Virus record (IMG/VR): IMGVR_UViG_3300042880_000321
Span: 1-64,000 of that record
Reading direction: 5' to 3' (one strand)
DNA: 64,000 nucleotides
Origin: a virus
In this document: in pieces, positions 16,237 to 24,031 of the stretch
How the letters are laid out: every line of letters begins with the position of its first letter
Numbering within the stretch: the first letter of the stretch is position 1
The notes under the pieces: generated by a model
The model's input: only the letters and a program-made list of their open reading frames with translations
Told to the model about the DNA's origin: nothing
Database searches by the model: none
Translations under genes and position numbers: made by a program

Positions 16237-16787
16237 AATATTTGCTACTTTTCCTTTGTCTGCTGTCAGTAGGATGCATTCCTGTTGTTGCCGACAACCC
16301 GCTCGTCCTAGACGAGCCTATTGTTCTGACTTCCGATACGCCGGTTGCTCCTGAAGTTACCCCGCAAGTTACCCCGCAAGTGGAGCCGCCTAAATCCAAA
16401 GTAGAGCCGGTAGTCGTCAAGCCTACTTATCGTTGGACGTATCCGGGCGACCTAGGTACACATCTACGAAGTGTACACGGAGTAGATGTAATCGGTATGT
16501 CGAAGTCTGAGATGCTGCAAATGCACGACGATCTCCACAATTCGCAGCTAGCAGTAAAAGCTCCGGTAGCTAAGGCAAATGTCGTAATTCAGTATACAAT
16601 AGATTCTTGTAGTTGGTGCAAGTACGACGAGAAGAATATCTTCCCTAAATGGGCAGCCCAGGGATGGAATTTCCAAAAAGTTGATGAAACGGCTAACCCG
16701 CGAGGCGTTTACCCTCGCTACGAGATCCGGTGGGCAGGCGGTAAGACGGCGACACACTCAGGCTCTTTGAGCACCTGGAAGAACTAA
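16233..16787 (+). CDS. thioredoxin-fold lipoprotein
   Basis: 184 aa. MKYLLLFLCLLSVGC is a lipoprotein signal with Cys15 as lipidation site. A Pro/Val/Thr-rich linker follows, then a motif with GDLGTHLRSVHGVD, and a glutaredoxin/thioredoxin-like domain with the redox pair CSWC after a beta strand (VVIQYTIDS). Predicted to sit on the periplasmic face of a Gram-negative envelope and alter thiols there. Overlaps the protease gene by 4 nt; co-expression is likely. Unusual cargo for a head-tail region. Confidence 0.75.
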   Translation: MKYLLLFLCLLSVGCIPVVADNPLVLDEPIVLTSDTPVAPEVTPQVTPQVEPPKSKVEPVVVKPTYRWTYPGDLGTHLRSVHGVDVIGMSKSEMLQMHDDLHNSQLAVKAPVAKANVVIQYTIDSCSWCKYDEKNIFPKWAAQGWNFQKVDETANPRGVYPRYEIRWAGGKTATHSGSLSTWKN

Positions 16788-17179
16788 TGCCAGCAACGAC
16801 AACCGAAGAAGCAGTACAAAGAATCATCCAATACGATGCGTCCGTCATCCCTGATGTACAGCCGTTTATTGATGATGCTATTTTGATTGTGAATGCGGTT
16901 ATCGGCACAAGTTCATCGCTGTCGGATGCTCAGTTGGAATTGGTGACCCGATATACCTGTGCACATTTAATGGCCGTAACCGACGTTCGGGTATCGATGG
17001 AACAGGTCAAGAGTCTGATGGTTCGGTACAACCAGCACCTAGACAAAGGCTTAGGGATCACGACTTACGGCACTACGGCAATGTTGCTGGATACTACCGG
17101 CAAGCTAGCAGCTTGGAATAACCGAGTTATTACAGGCGGGGGCATGAAGCAATTCTTCTGGGCAGGAGAAGCATCGTAA
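16787..17179 (+). CDS. head-tail connector (adaptor-like) protein
   Basis: 130 aa, helical, with the pattern VQPFIDDAILIVNAVIG ... LELVTRYTCAHLMAV typical of gp6/DUF4054-like connectors that bind below the portal ring. First of the connector-tail series 16787-20227 in canonical order. No short-loop inverted repeats were noticed. Confidence 0.7.
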   Translation: MPATTTEEAVQRIIQYDASVIPDVQPFIDDAILIVNAVIGTSSSLSDAQLELVTRYTCAHLMAVTDVRVSMEQVKSLMVRYNQHLDKGLGITTYGTTAMLLDTTGKLAAWNNRVITGGGMKQFFWAGEAS

Positions 17180-17647
17180 ATGCAAATTATCAAAACCGCC
17201 CAAAAGGATAGTCTTGTCTATTGGCCGTATGCCGGTGCCGATATGTACGGGCAACCGATCTACGGCGCTCCGGTCGTCATCAAATGCCGATGGGACGAAT
17301 GCTTGAAACAAGTATTCGACGCTGACGGTTCCCCGGTATTCTCTAAGATTGAACTTATAACCCAGATTCGGTTAGCACCGAAAGGGTTAATCAAGAAGGG
17401 CAAAACGATTCCGGTAGACGATTCCGGCTACAACGGTGAAACCCCCAGCTCCGTCATGGACGGAGACGTGTTAGACGGAGGCGGCCCTAGCGACCCGTCT
17501 ACTGCTACTTATGACGGCGGAGAGCCGGATACCATCGTCTATGCATACAATCCCCGAAATCATCCCGATGTTTTCGAGATCATAGCAGTGGACGTTACGC
17601 CAATGCTACGACGCCGAAACGTAACATTATTTGAGGCATACGCATGA
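17180..17647 (+). CDS. head-closure / stopper-like protein
   Basis: 155 aa, beta-rich, one base after the adaptor gene. The N-terminal and C-terminal parts fit a small beta-barrel head-closure protein. Between them lies a Gly/Asp-rich insert (residues ~90-125) with SVMDGDVLDGGGP and TYDGGEPD, near-copies of a motif at the end of the large tail protein 24009-26504. Confidence 0.55.
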   Translation: MQIIKTAQKDSLVYWPYAGADMYGQPIYGAPVVIKCRWDECLKQVFDADGSPVFSKIELITQIRLAPKGLIKKGKTIPVDDSGYNGETPSSVMDGDVLDGGGPSDPSTATYDGGEPDTIVYAYNPRNHPDVFEIIAVDVTPMLRRRNVTLFEAYA

Positions 17648-18303
17648 CATGGCTAAATCAACTAAAAGGATGCGACGATCTCAAAGCGTTTCTACATCAC
17701 ATGCAGGTTTGTGTGATCGTATCGAAGCCCGGCGGAGCTATTTTGTGGGTAAACAAGGCTTTCGAAGAATGGAGTGGTTATTCTTCAGATGAATTAGAGA
17801 AAGCAGGTTGGAGGCAAATAGTTATACCCGGTGCCGATTTTGACCGAGATCCTGATTGCCCCGAACAATGGGAAGCGTATTCCCCGATATATAATATACG
17901 GACCCGATACAACCGCAAAAACGCATCACCTTGCTGGGGAACCTTAACCGCTATGCGGTTCCCTCCGATAGGTGACATTGAGTTTTGTGTGTGTACGTGG
18001 ATTCCTCATCAAGAAACAACCAATGCGGCGTTAGACGCTGCCTTAATTGCCATCCAGAAATCAGAGAAAGCCACCAAAGAACTAAGTGATTCTTTTACAA
18101 CCTACTCACAAATAAGCACGGAGCAACGATTTATCGTGACCGCAACAGAACTAGCTAAGAAGTACCCGAAAGTTACGTGGGCTATCATAGCTTTCGGTTT
18201 CGGATTGTTTGGGTTGAACAATGCTCTAGAGATCCTCAAAACCATCCATTTAGTGCCGCCCGTCGTCACTTTGACGGCACCGGCCAATCCACAAAACCCA
18301 TGA
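17644..18303 (+). CDS. PAS-domain protein with C-terminal membrane anchor
   Basis: 219 aa. Residues ~15-120 show the PAS sensor pattern: VCVIVSKPGGAILWVNKAFEEWSGYSSDELEKAGW, then a core with RYNRKNASPCWGTLTAMRF. A helical linker follows, then one membrane helix (~185-205, WAIIAFGFGLFGLNNAL) and a Pro-rich tail. No kinase or output domain is attached. It sits inside the connector genes, overlapping both neighbours by 4 nt. Role unknown: sensing, membrane timing or lysis control are possible. Not a usual structural gene. Confidence 0.75.
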   Translation: MTWLNQLKGCDDLKAFLHHMQVCVIVSKPGGAILWVNKAFEEWSGYSSDELEKAGWRQIVIPGADFDRDPDCPEQWEAYSPIYNIRTRYNRKNASPCWGTLTAMRFPPIGDIEFCVCTWIPHQETTNAALDAALIAIQKSEKATKELSDSFTTYSQISTEQRFIVTATELAKKYPKVTWAIIAFGFGLFGLNNALEILKTIHLVPPVVTLTAPANPQNP

Positions 18304-18689
18304 AAATAAAAGCCAAGGTCGAGGGTATAAAGGAGCTGCGAGCAGCTCTGGCAAAATACAACAAAGACTCGGCTAAGGCATACCGGGAAGGGCTAGCTAT
18401 CGTAGCTAGGGAATTGCTCCGCAATGCCCAGTTCAATACTCCAGTGGATACCGGAGCCCTCAAGGCGTCCGGGCAGTGGTGGATTATGGGTTCTGGGTGG
18501 AATTCAGTAGCCGTAGTCGGCTTTGGTAACCCGGTGACCGGCTTTGTGAAGAATGGACGCCCCCGCGTCCCTGCGGACTATGCGGTTTTCCAGCACGATC
18601 TCCCGTATGAGCGAAAATATCTAGAAGAGGCCGTAAACGACATCGAAGACAGAGCAACCACCCTTTTCTGGCAAATTCTAGCAGTATGA
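18300..18689 (+). CDS. HK97 gp10-like tail-completion protein
   Basis: 129 aa, start by ATGA overlap at 18300. The pattern LRNAQFNTPVDTGALKASG followed by a beta stretch and AVFQHDLPYERKYLEEA is characteristic of the HK97 gp10 / tail-completion family, which joins the connector to the tail. The downstream gene follows the usual order. Confidence 0.8.
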   Translation: MKIKAKVEGIKELRAALAKYNKDSAKAYREGLAIVARELLRNAQFNTPVDTGALKASGQWWIMGSGWNSVAVVGFGNPVTGFVKNGRPRVPADYAVFQHDLPYERKYLEEAVNDIEDRATTLFWQILAV

Positions 18690-19081
18690 CAATTCGCACC
18701 CCAGCGGAAGTATTCCGCTCCGTAATTCTGACTAGAGCCACCCAATTGGGATATACGGTTTACGTCAACCACATGCAGGATACCCCCGACAAAGCCATTG
18801 TCGTCGTAGACGAAAGAGGGCTCCTCGACCAACGCACTCTCAGAGACACACAAACGGCCCAGGATCGCGTCGAAGTCCAGGTACGTGCCCAGAGCCACGT
18901 TGACGCCGGGAACGTGTTACCGACGCTCTGGGAAGACGTATTGAGGCACGTTTCCGCCACGTCCACTTATGGCGGAATCGTGCAATGTATCACGAAAGCT
19001 AATACAATGGGATGCATGGGGCAAGAGCCACAAACTCGCCGCTGGCGATTCAATCAAGCGTTTTTCATGGTGATATCTTAG
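18686..19081 (+). CDS. tail terminator-like minor protein
   Basis: 131 aa. Alpha/beta protein with RVEVQVRAQSHVDAGNVLPTLWEDV, similar to tail-terminator (gpU-like) proteins that cap the tail tube. ATGA overlap with the gp10-like gene; located immediately before the tube protein gene. Confidence 0.65.
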   Translation: MTIRTPAEVFRSVILTRATQLGYTVYVNHMQDTPDKAIVVVDERGLLDQRTLRDTQTAQDRVEVQVRAQSHVDAGNVLPTLWEDVLRHVSATSTYGGIVQCITKANTMGCMGQEPQTRRWRFNQAFFMVIS

Positions 19082-19082
19082 T

Positions 19083-19538
19083 ATGTCGAACACAATCCTT
19101 CGTAACGGCCATCGTACCTTAATCGAAATCGTCGGTTTGACTGCCCGATTCGAAGAAGTTTCGCTCAACCCATTCGGGGTTGAGGCGGACGATTCGGTCG
19201 AACAGACCAACATGAGGACGAACAACTGGCGAGGTTTCCTCGGCGGTGCTCTTTTGACTGCGACCGAAATGTCGGTCAAGGTGCATTATGCACCCGGTGC
19301 TATCGAGCAACTAGTTCCTATTCTCCGAACTAATCGCGCCATCAGAGTGATTTTCCCAGACGGTGCCAACGTGCTTGTTTACTGCATCGTCCAGTCGTTC
19401 GTCCCAGACGAACACACAACCAACGAAAAGCCAACGGCTACGTTGACCTTGCGTCCGTCCAACCTCACAACCAGCAACCCACCTGCCGAAATTGGACCTG
19501 TTTACGCTACCGGAACTACAACTACTGTAGCTCCGTAA
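19083..19538 (+). CDS. tail tube protein
   Basis: 151 aa, mainly beta. Conserved-looking blocks GHRTLIEIVGLTARFEEVSLNPFG and TNMRTNNWRGFLGGA suggest the tube (major tail) fold; the position between terminator and chaperone genes agrees. The C-terminus ends in YATGTTTTVAP, a Thr/Pro tail of the kind repeated in later tail genes. Confidence 0.75.
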   Translation: MSNTILRNGHRTLIEIVGLTARFEEVSLNPFGVEADDSVEQTNMRTNNWRGFLGGALLTATEMSVKVHYAPGAIEQLVPILRTNRAIRVIFPDGANVLVYCIVQSFVPDEHTTNEKPTATLTLRPSNLTTSNPPAEIGPVYATGTTTTVAP

Positions 19539-19562
19539 TCTTTTCTCTTTACGGACAGTGTG

Positions 19563-19919
19563 ATGTTAAAGTTTAGTGCTAAGACCAAGTTTGAGGAAGT
19601 AACCTTGGAGAGTGACGCTGGCGAAGTGGTTTACACCATTCACCAGCTTACCGGAGCCCAAGCTGACGACTACAGAGCCGCCCAGGCGGCTAAGTTGAAG
19701 TTAGACGGTGCCGGTAACGTGATTGAAATCACCGATTTCAAGGGTCAGTTCACGGAGCTTCTCAAGCGATGCGTCAAGGGGCCAGATGGCAAGTTAGTCG
19801 AGTTCTCGACTCTCGGCGGATGGCCTGATGAGACGCTTCAAGGGCTTCACGCAATAGCCATGACGATCAACAAGATGAATCAGGACAAAGACGAGGAAGT
19901 TGACCCAAAAAAGTCCTAA
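19563..19919 (+). CDS. tail assembly chaperone, short form (gpG-like)
   Basis: 118 aa from ATG at 19563 (GTG three bases earlier also possible). A small acidic protein that would coat the tape measure before tube polymerisation. It ends DPKKS, and its last Lys-Lys codons form an A_AAA_AAG slippery site that gives the extended product 19563-20227. The gene order tube, G/GT, tape measure is the standard one. Confidence 0.85.
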   Translation: MLKFSAKTKFEEVTLESDAGEVVYTIHQLTGAQADDYRAAQAAKLKLDGAGNVIEITDFKGQFTELLKRCVKGPDGKLVEFSTLGGWPDETLQGLHAIAMTINKMNQDKDEEVDPKKS

Positions 19920-20227
19920 GTGACTCAGAGTACCTTTGGTACTACGTGGCACATGAAACAGGCTGTCCAAGTGTCCAAATCCTCAAGGAGTATCTTACTT
20001 ACGAGGATCTGGAAAAATGGATGGCCTATTTTTATAGACGGAAGCAGGAACGCGAAAAGCAGGACTGGTACTTAGCGTCTATTGCTCACATAGTAGCATG
20101 TACGATGGGTCAGAGTAAAACGAAGATCGAAGACCACTTACTGAAATTCAGCAATGAAACTCCAGCCCCTAACCCCGACGCCTCTAAGGCGATGTGGTTG
20201 AAGGCTCTAGGGATTAAAGAAATATGA
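19563..20227 (+). CDS. tail assembly chaperone, frameshifted long form (gpGT-like)
   Basis: A -1 slip at 19907-19913 moves ribosomes into the frame of codons starting at 19913, which reads VLSDSEYLWYYVAHETGC and stays open to 20227. The second part (~105 residues) has a LEKWMAYFYRRKQEREKQDW block like gpT-type domains. The reading frame has no stop between the slip site and 19946, as required. Overlaps the tape measure start by 4 nt. Confidence 0.85.
19907..19913 (+). promoter_or_regulatory. -1 programmed frameshift slippery site A_AAA_AAG
   Basis: Heptamer AAAAAAG in the exact register needed: zero-frame codons are AAA (19908-19910) and AAG (19911-19913), preceded by A. The zero-frame stop TAA follows at 19917. 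It is the same heptamer used in E. coli dnaX. No strong stem-loop was identified just downstream. Confidence 0.88.
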
Positions 20228-22539
20228 GCGGCCCATCTCGCGAACTACCTCCATTAGTCGTAAAGATTACGGCGGATCCGTCTGTATATCTCAAGGCGTT
20301 AGATAAAATGGTCCGGGCTACGCAGAAAGCAGCGGCCCAGATAGAGAAGAGTTTGGGCAAGGCGGCTAAAGGCGGAGGTCCGGGCGGCCCTCCGCGAGGT
20401 CCAGGAGGCGGAGGTAAGTTAGGTTGGCGAACAGAGGTTAAATGGCTCGGCAAGCACTTAGACGGCAGACGTAAGTTCGGTCAAGATTTATCTAAGATGA
20501 TCGACAAACAGACCAGAGAGCAAGCCCAACAGCACTCCAAGAACCTCGGAGACGAGATATCCCGCGAACTCAAAGCTCAGCGCAGTCGCAAACAGATATC
20601 CGATCAGCGTGCCGCTGAAGAACACCGGCAGCTCCGTCGCCAACGGATGCGACAAGTAAGCCGTCTGAAGGAAAAGGGAGTTACCGGACGCAAGGCCCGC
20701 ATGGCGGGCGGCGGGCGTATGGGTGCCATGATGCAGGGTCTAGACGGCGGTAGTATGATGGGTGCCCGTGCTGATATGTACATGCATAAGCAGTCATTAG
20801 GCGGCCTTTTAGGCGGTGTGGCTAGCTTCCTGAAACCAGCAGCGGAGATGGAAACCTACGCCATAACAATCGGTCAATTTTCTAAGAATGCCGAAGAAGC
20901 TAAAGCCACCTTAGCTGAGATGCAGGAATTTGCATTGATATCTCCATACTCTATGGAATCCGTAGTCCAAGGCACATCTCTGATGATGCGATACGGCATG
21001 GCTGCTGGTGATGCTGTCAAGATGACTAAGATGCTGGGTGAGGTAGCCGGAGGCAATAGTGCCAAGATGGAACTGTTGGCTCTCGCAGTCGGCCAGACGA
21101 CTTCTATGGGTAAGCTAATGGGGCAAGAACTCCGTCAGATGACGGAGCACGGCTTCAATCCGCTACAAATTGCCGCCGAAGCGATGCTGGGACCGAACGC
21201 CGATCCTAAAGCCGTCAAAGCTAAGGTGCTGGAACTCAGCAAGCTGATGCGACAAGGAGCCATTGATGCGGGATTGGTTACAGCCGCATTGGAACTATCC
21301 ACATCGAAAGGCGGTAAGTATGCCGGTCAGATGGCGAAACAAGCCAATAGCGTATCTGGATTAACTTCTCAGATTGTAGAATCCCTTAAAATAGCCGCTG
21401 GCGTAATTGGTAAGATTTTCGAAGAGGATACTAAGAAAGTATTGAGGACTGTTTTAGATCAGGTCGGTAAACTCATTAAATATCTACGCGCTCCGGAGAA
21501 TATGGAATTTATTAAGGCATGGGGATACTTCGTCATTAAAGTAATTGCCGCTATAGCTGCGTTTCACGCACTAGGATATGTTATAGCTAAGGTCAAATGG
21601 CTTTTCGGGTCATTGGTAATGGTGTTGCAATTGTTGCTGCCGTTATTCAATTTACTTAAATTTGCAATAATGGGAATAGCTAGAGCTGCTATCGGCCCTG
21701 TAGTAGCCTCATTCTTTACTATGTACGGGGCTATTGTTGCAACAACTGTCGTTGCATTAGCATTAGGGGCGGCTCTCGCCTATGTAATGTATCATGCAAA
21801 CGCAGACATCCAGAAATACAATGAAGAGCTAAAGAAATCCAATGAACTAACAGATAAGTTATCCAAGCATCATGCATCAAAACACGTACAAACGATGCTT
21901 GAGATCCGCACCGAAAAAGATCCTGCCAAACGCAAGGAGCTAGCAGAGAATGCCTTGAAATCGGCCAAAATAGAACTACAAGGCAAGGAGAGCCAGATAT
22001 CGCAACAAGAGCAGCTAGTAGCCAGCTTAGAGCCTACGATAGCGTCAGCATATCAAGGTGGACGTAAAGTATGGGAAGGAGAATCCGCTACTTTAGAGCA
22101 ACTGAAACAACAGAGAGAAGCCCAGGCTAAACGAGTCGCAGAACTACAAGGCATTGTATCACCAGCCGCCCCCGGTGCCGGAGGATTGGTGACCCCGGAT
22201 GCCCCAGACTGGGCTAAAGACCCAGCTAGTGCCGCAGCACACTTCAAGTCGTTCCTTGGAGGAGGGGATGCCGAAGACGGCGATAACATGCCCAGTACAC
22301 AATCTGCTTACCGTAGAGGATCAAGCGAGCACGCTCTAGCCCTATACAACCACGATGCGATGAGTATAGGTGAATCTGCTGCTGCTCGCGAAGAAGCAGA
22401 GAAGAAGCAGAAGGAAAAAGAAAAGATCGATTTACTACAGCAAATCGCAACTAACACTAAAATACAGGCTGGATTAAATTCAGTAGGTACGGTAGCCGGT
22501 GACATGGTCGCTGGTTTCCTGTCCGGAGGTAGAAAATGA
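20224..22539 (+). CDS. tape measure protein
   Basis: 771 aa. Long helical protein with a basic Gly/Pro segment near residue 45-65, a tape-measure core (MQEFALISPYSMESVVQGT...), a hydrophobic stretch ~residues 430-525 with several membrane-like helices, and a charged C-terminal coiled region. It sets tail length; at about 1.5 angstrom per residue a tail of roughly 115 nm is implied. Directly follows the chaperone pair. Confidence 0.88.
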   Translation: MSGPSRELPPLVVKITADPSVYLKALDKMVRATQKAAAQIEKSLGKAAKGGGPGGPPRGPGGGGKLGWRTEVKWLGKHLDGRRKFGQDLSKMIDKQTREQAQQHSKNLGDEISRELKAQRSRKQISDQRAAEEHRQLRRQRMRQVSRLKEKGVTGRKARMAGGGRMGAMMQGLDGGSMMGARADMYMHKQSLGGLLGGVASFLKPAAEMETYAITIGQFSKNAEEAKATLAEMQEFALISPYSMESVVQGTSLMMRYGMAAGDAVKMTKMLGEVAGGNSAKMELLALAVGQTTSMGKLMGQELRQMTEHGFNPLQIAAEAMLGPNADPKAVKAKVLELSKLMRQGAIDAGLVTAALELSTSKGGKYAGQMAKQANSVSGLTSQIVESLKIAAGVIGKIFEEDTKKVLRTVLDQVGKLIKYLRAPENMEFIKAWGYFVIKVIAAIAAFHALGYVIAKVKWLFGSLVMVLQLLLPLFNLLKFAIMGIARAAIGPVVASFFTMYGAIVATTVVALALGAALAYVMYHANADIQKYNEELKKSNELTDKLSKHHASKHVQTMLEIRTEKDPAKRKELAENALKSAKIELQGKESQISQQEQLVASLEPTIASAYQGGRKVWEGESATLEQLKQQREAQAKRVAELQGIVSPAAPGAGGLVTPDAPDWAKDPASAAAHFKSFLGGGDAEDGDNMPSTQSAYRRGSSEHALALYNHDAMSIGESAAAREEAEKKQKEKEKIDLLQQIATNTKIQAGLNSVGTVAGDMVAGFLSGGRK

Positions 22540-23552
22540 CGACAACCCCACTCCCAACAACGACGTTTCCGCCGTTGCCGTTTAATCCACTAATTACACC
22601 CAGAGTCGTAGGCCCGCTAGCCACTCGCTTCCAGCGAGACGAAGACGGCCACCGCACCTACGAAATCGACTGGCACGTACAGACGGCGTTATATGAGCAT
22701 AATATAGCTCATATTCTAGCTAACTGGCCGTTGTTTGGAGTTGGGCATCCGTACCAATTATCGCCATTATGGCCAGAAAGCATCGGCGTAGATACCTGGG
22801 CGTTCTTGACGCCCACTCTCAACATCGCCCCGCATCCCGACGTAGCCGAGTATTCGAAATGTCGTGACTGGGTAGTCACGCAGGTGTGGACTACGAAGCA
22901 TTCATGGCGGTGTAACGTATTCCCAGTGGAGAATCCCCTTCTGGAGCCTGTTCATTTAACAGGTGATTTCGTTCACGAAACCCGAGAGATGACGGTAGAC
23001 AAAGACGGTAAGCCGCTACGATTCCCGAACTTCGAGCCGATTACCGGCCCTCTTACTGAGAATAGAATATCCTATCCTACGCTCAGTATTACATTCAACT
23101 CTGCCGGACTGCCTATCACAACGTACACCCTATTGATGAATAACGTCAATGATGCGGTACTTTGGGGCTTACCTCCGCGATGCGTTCGGTTTGTGGATGC
23201 TAAGTGGGAACGAAAGGTGTACGGTCGCTGCGGCTACTATTTCACAATCACCTACACATTTGAAATAAATCAAAACACATTCGACAATGAGATTCCGGCT
23301 CAAGGTTCTATGGAAAGGGTCAACTTGTCCGCTGACTATATGAACCCAGAAAGTTTCATCCGAGCCAAGTCAAAAAGTGGAGAGAACATTTCTGTTCCGT
23401 TGGATATCAACGGAAGCCGCCTTGAAAAGATAGGTATGACTCCGGGCGGCGATCCTATCTGGAGATACCCGCAGCACATCCTTAAACCAAAAATCTACAA
23501 GGAAGGTAACCTACTTCTCCTTGGCATTCCATCGGATATTTCAAGTCTATAA
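22536..23552 (+). CDS. tail protein, possibly distal tail component
   Basis: 338 aa, beta-rich, beginning with a Thr/Pro stretch (TTTPLPTTTFPPLPFNP). Located just after the tape measure, where distal tail proteins are encoded. Contains KWERKVYGRCGYYFTITYTFEIN in the second half. No catalytic motif. Overlaps both neighbours by 4 nt or less. Confidence 0.55.
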   Translation: MTTTPLPTTTFPPLPFNPLITPRVVGPLATRFQRDEDGHRTYEIDWHVQTALYEHNIAHILANWPLFGVGHPYQLSPLWPESIGVDTWAFLTPTLNIAPHPDVAEYSKCRDWVVTQVWTTKHSWRCNVFPVENPLLEPVHLTGDFVHETREMTVDKDGKPLRFPNFEPITGPLTENRISYPTLSITFNSAGLPITTYTLLMNNVNDAVLWGLPPRCVRFVDAKWERKVYGRCGYYFTITYTFEINQNTFDNEIPAQGSMERVNLSADYMNPESFIRAKSKSGENISVPLDINGSRLEKIGMTPGGDPIWRYPQHILKPKIYKEGNLLLLGIPSDISSL

Positions 23553-24031
23553 TGTCACATCATGAATCCGTCAATCCGTCTCAAATAGGTGCTTCCGGCG
23601 ACCGGGCTACTTTCATCCTGAAAGCCGTTTACCAAGAATACGCCACCTCGCGGGCGATATCCGTCACACATGCTTACGACTTCGTAAACGAGGACGAGGA
23701 GTCTGCTTGGCAGACTGTACAGCGTATCAGTCCGTCGAAAGAACAACCGATCAATTTAGGGCATCTAGAAGGAAAGTATCCTATACTGGTACTTTCCCAC
23801 GACTTACCGAAGCTCGCTCCAAATACCCCGGATATCCTCAAAAACGCACAGGAAGCCAACACCATCGTCCTCACCAACGCCGATGGCGTTGTTGTCGGAC
23901 TGTTACGGGCAAAGCGGTCTACGGTAGTCGAATATCCATTTCCAGTATTCGCCAAGTCCACTACGGCGACCACCCTTTTAAGCATTACTGCGATCCCGGT
24001 GAAGCCGTATGAAAACATACCGACTAAGTGA
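23552..24031 (+). CDS. hypothetical tail-tip protein, 159 aa
   Basis: Beta-rich protein (SGDRATFILKAVYQEYATS) with an alpha/beta C-terminal part. In a run of tail genes between a putative distal tail protein and a large adhesin-like protein. Overlaps the next gene by 23 nt. No family recognised. Confidence 0.55.
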   Translation: MSHHESVNPSQIGASGDRATFILKAVYQEYATSRAISVTHAYDFVNEDEESAWQTVQRISPSKEQPINLGHLEGKYPILVLSHDLPKLAPNTPDILKNAQEANTIVLTNADGVVVGLLRAKRSTVVEYPFPVFAKSTTATTLLSITAIPVKPYENIPTK

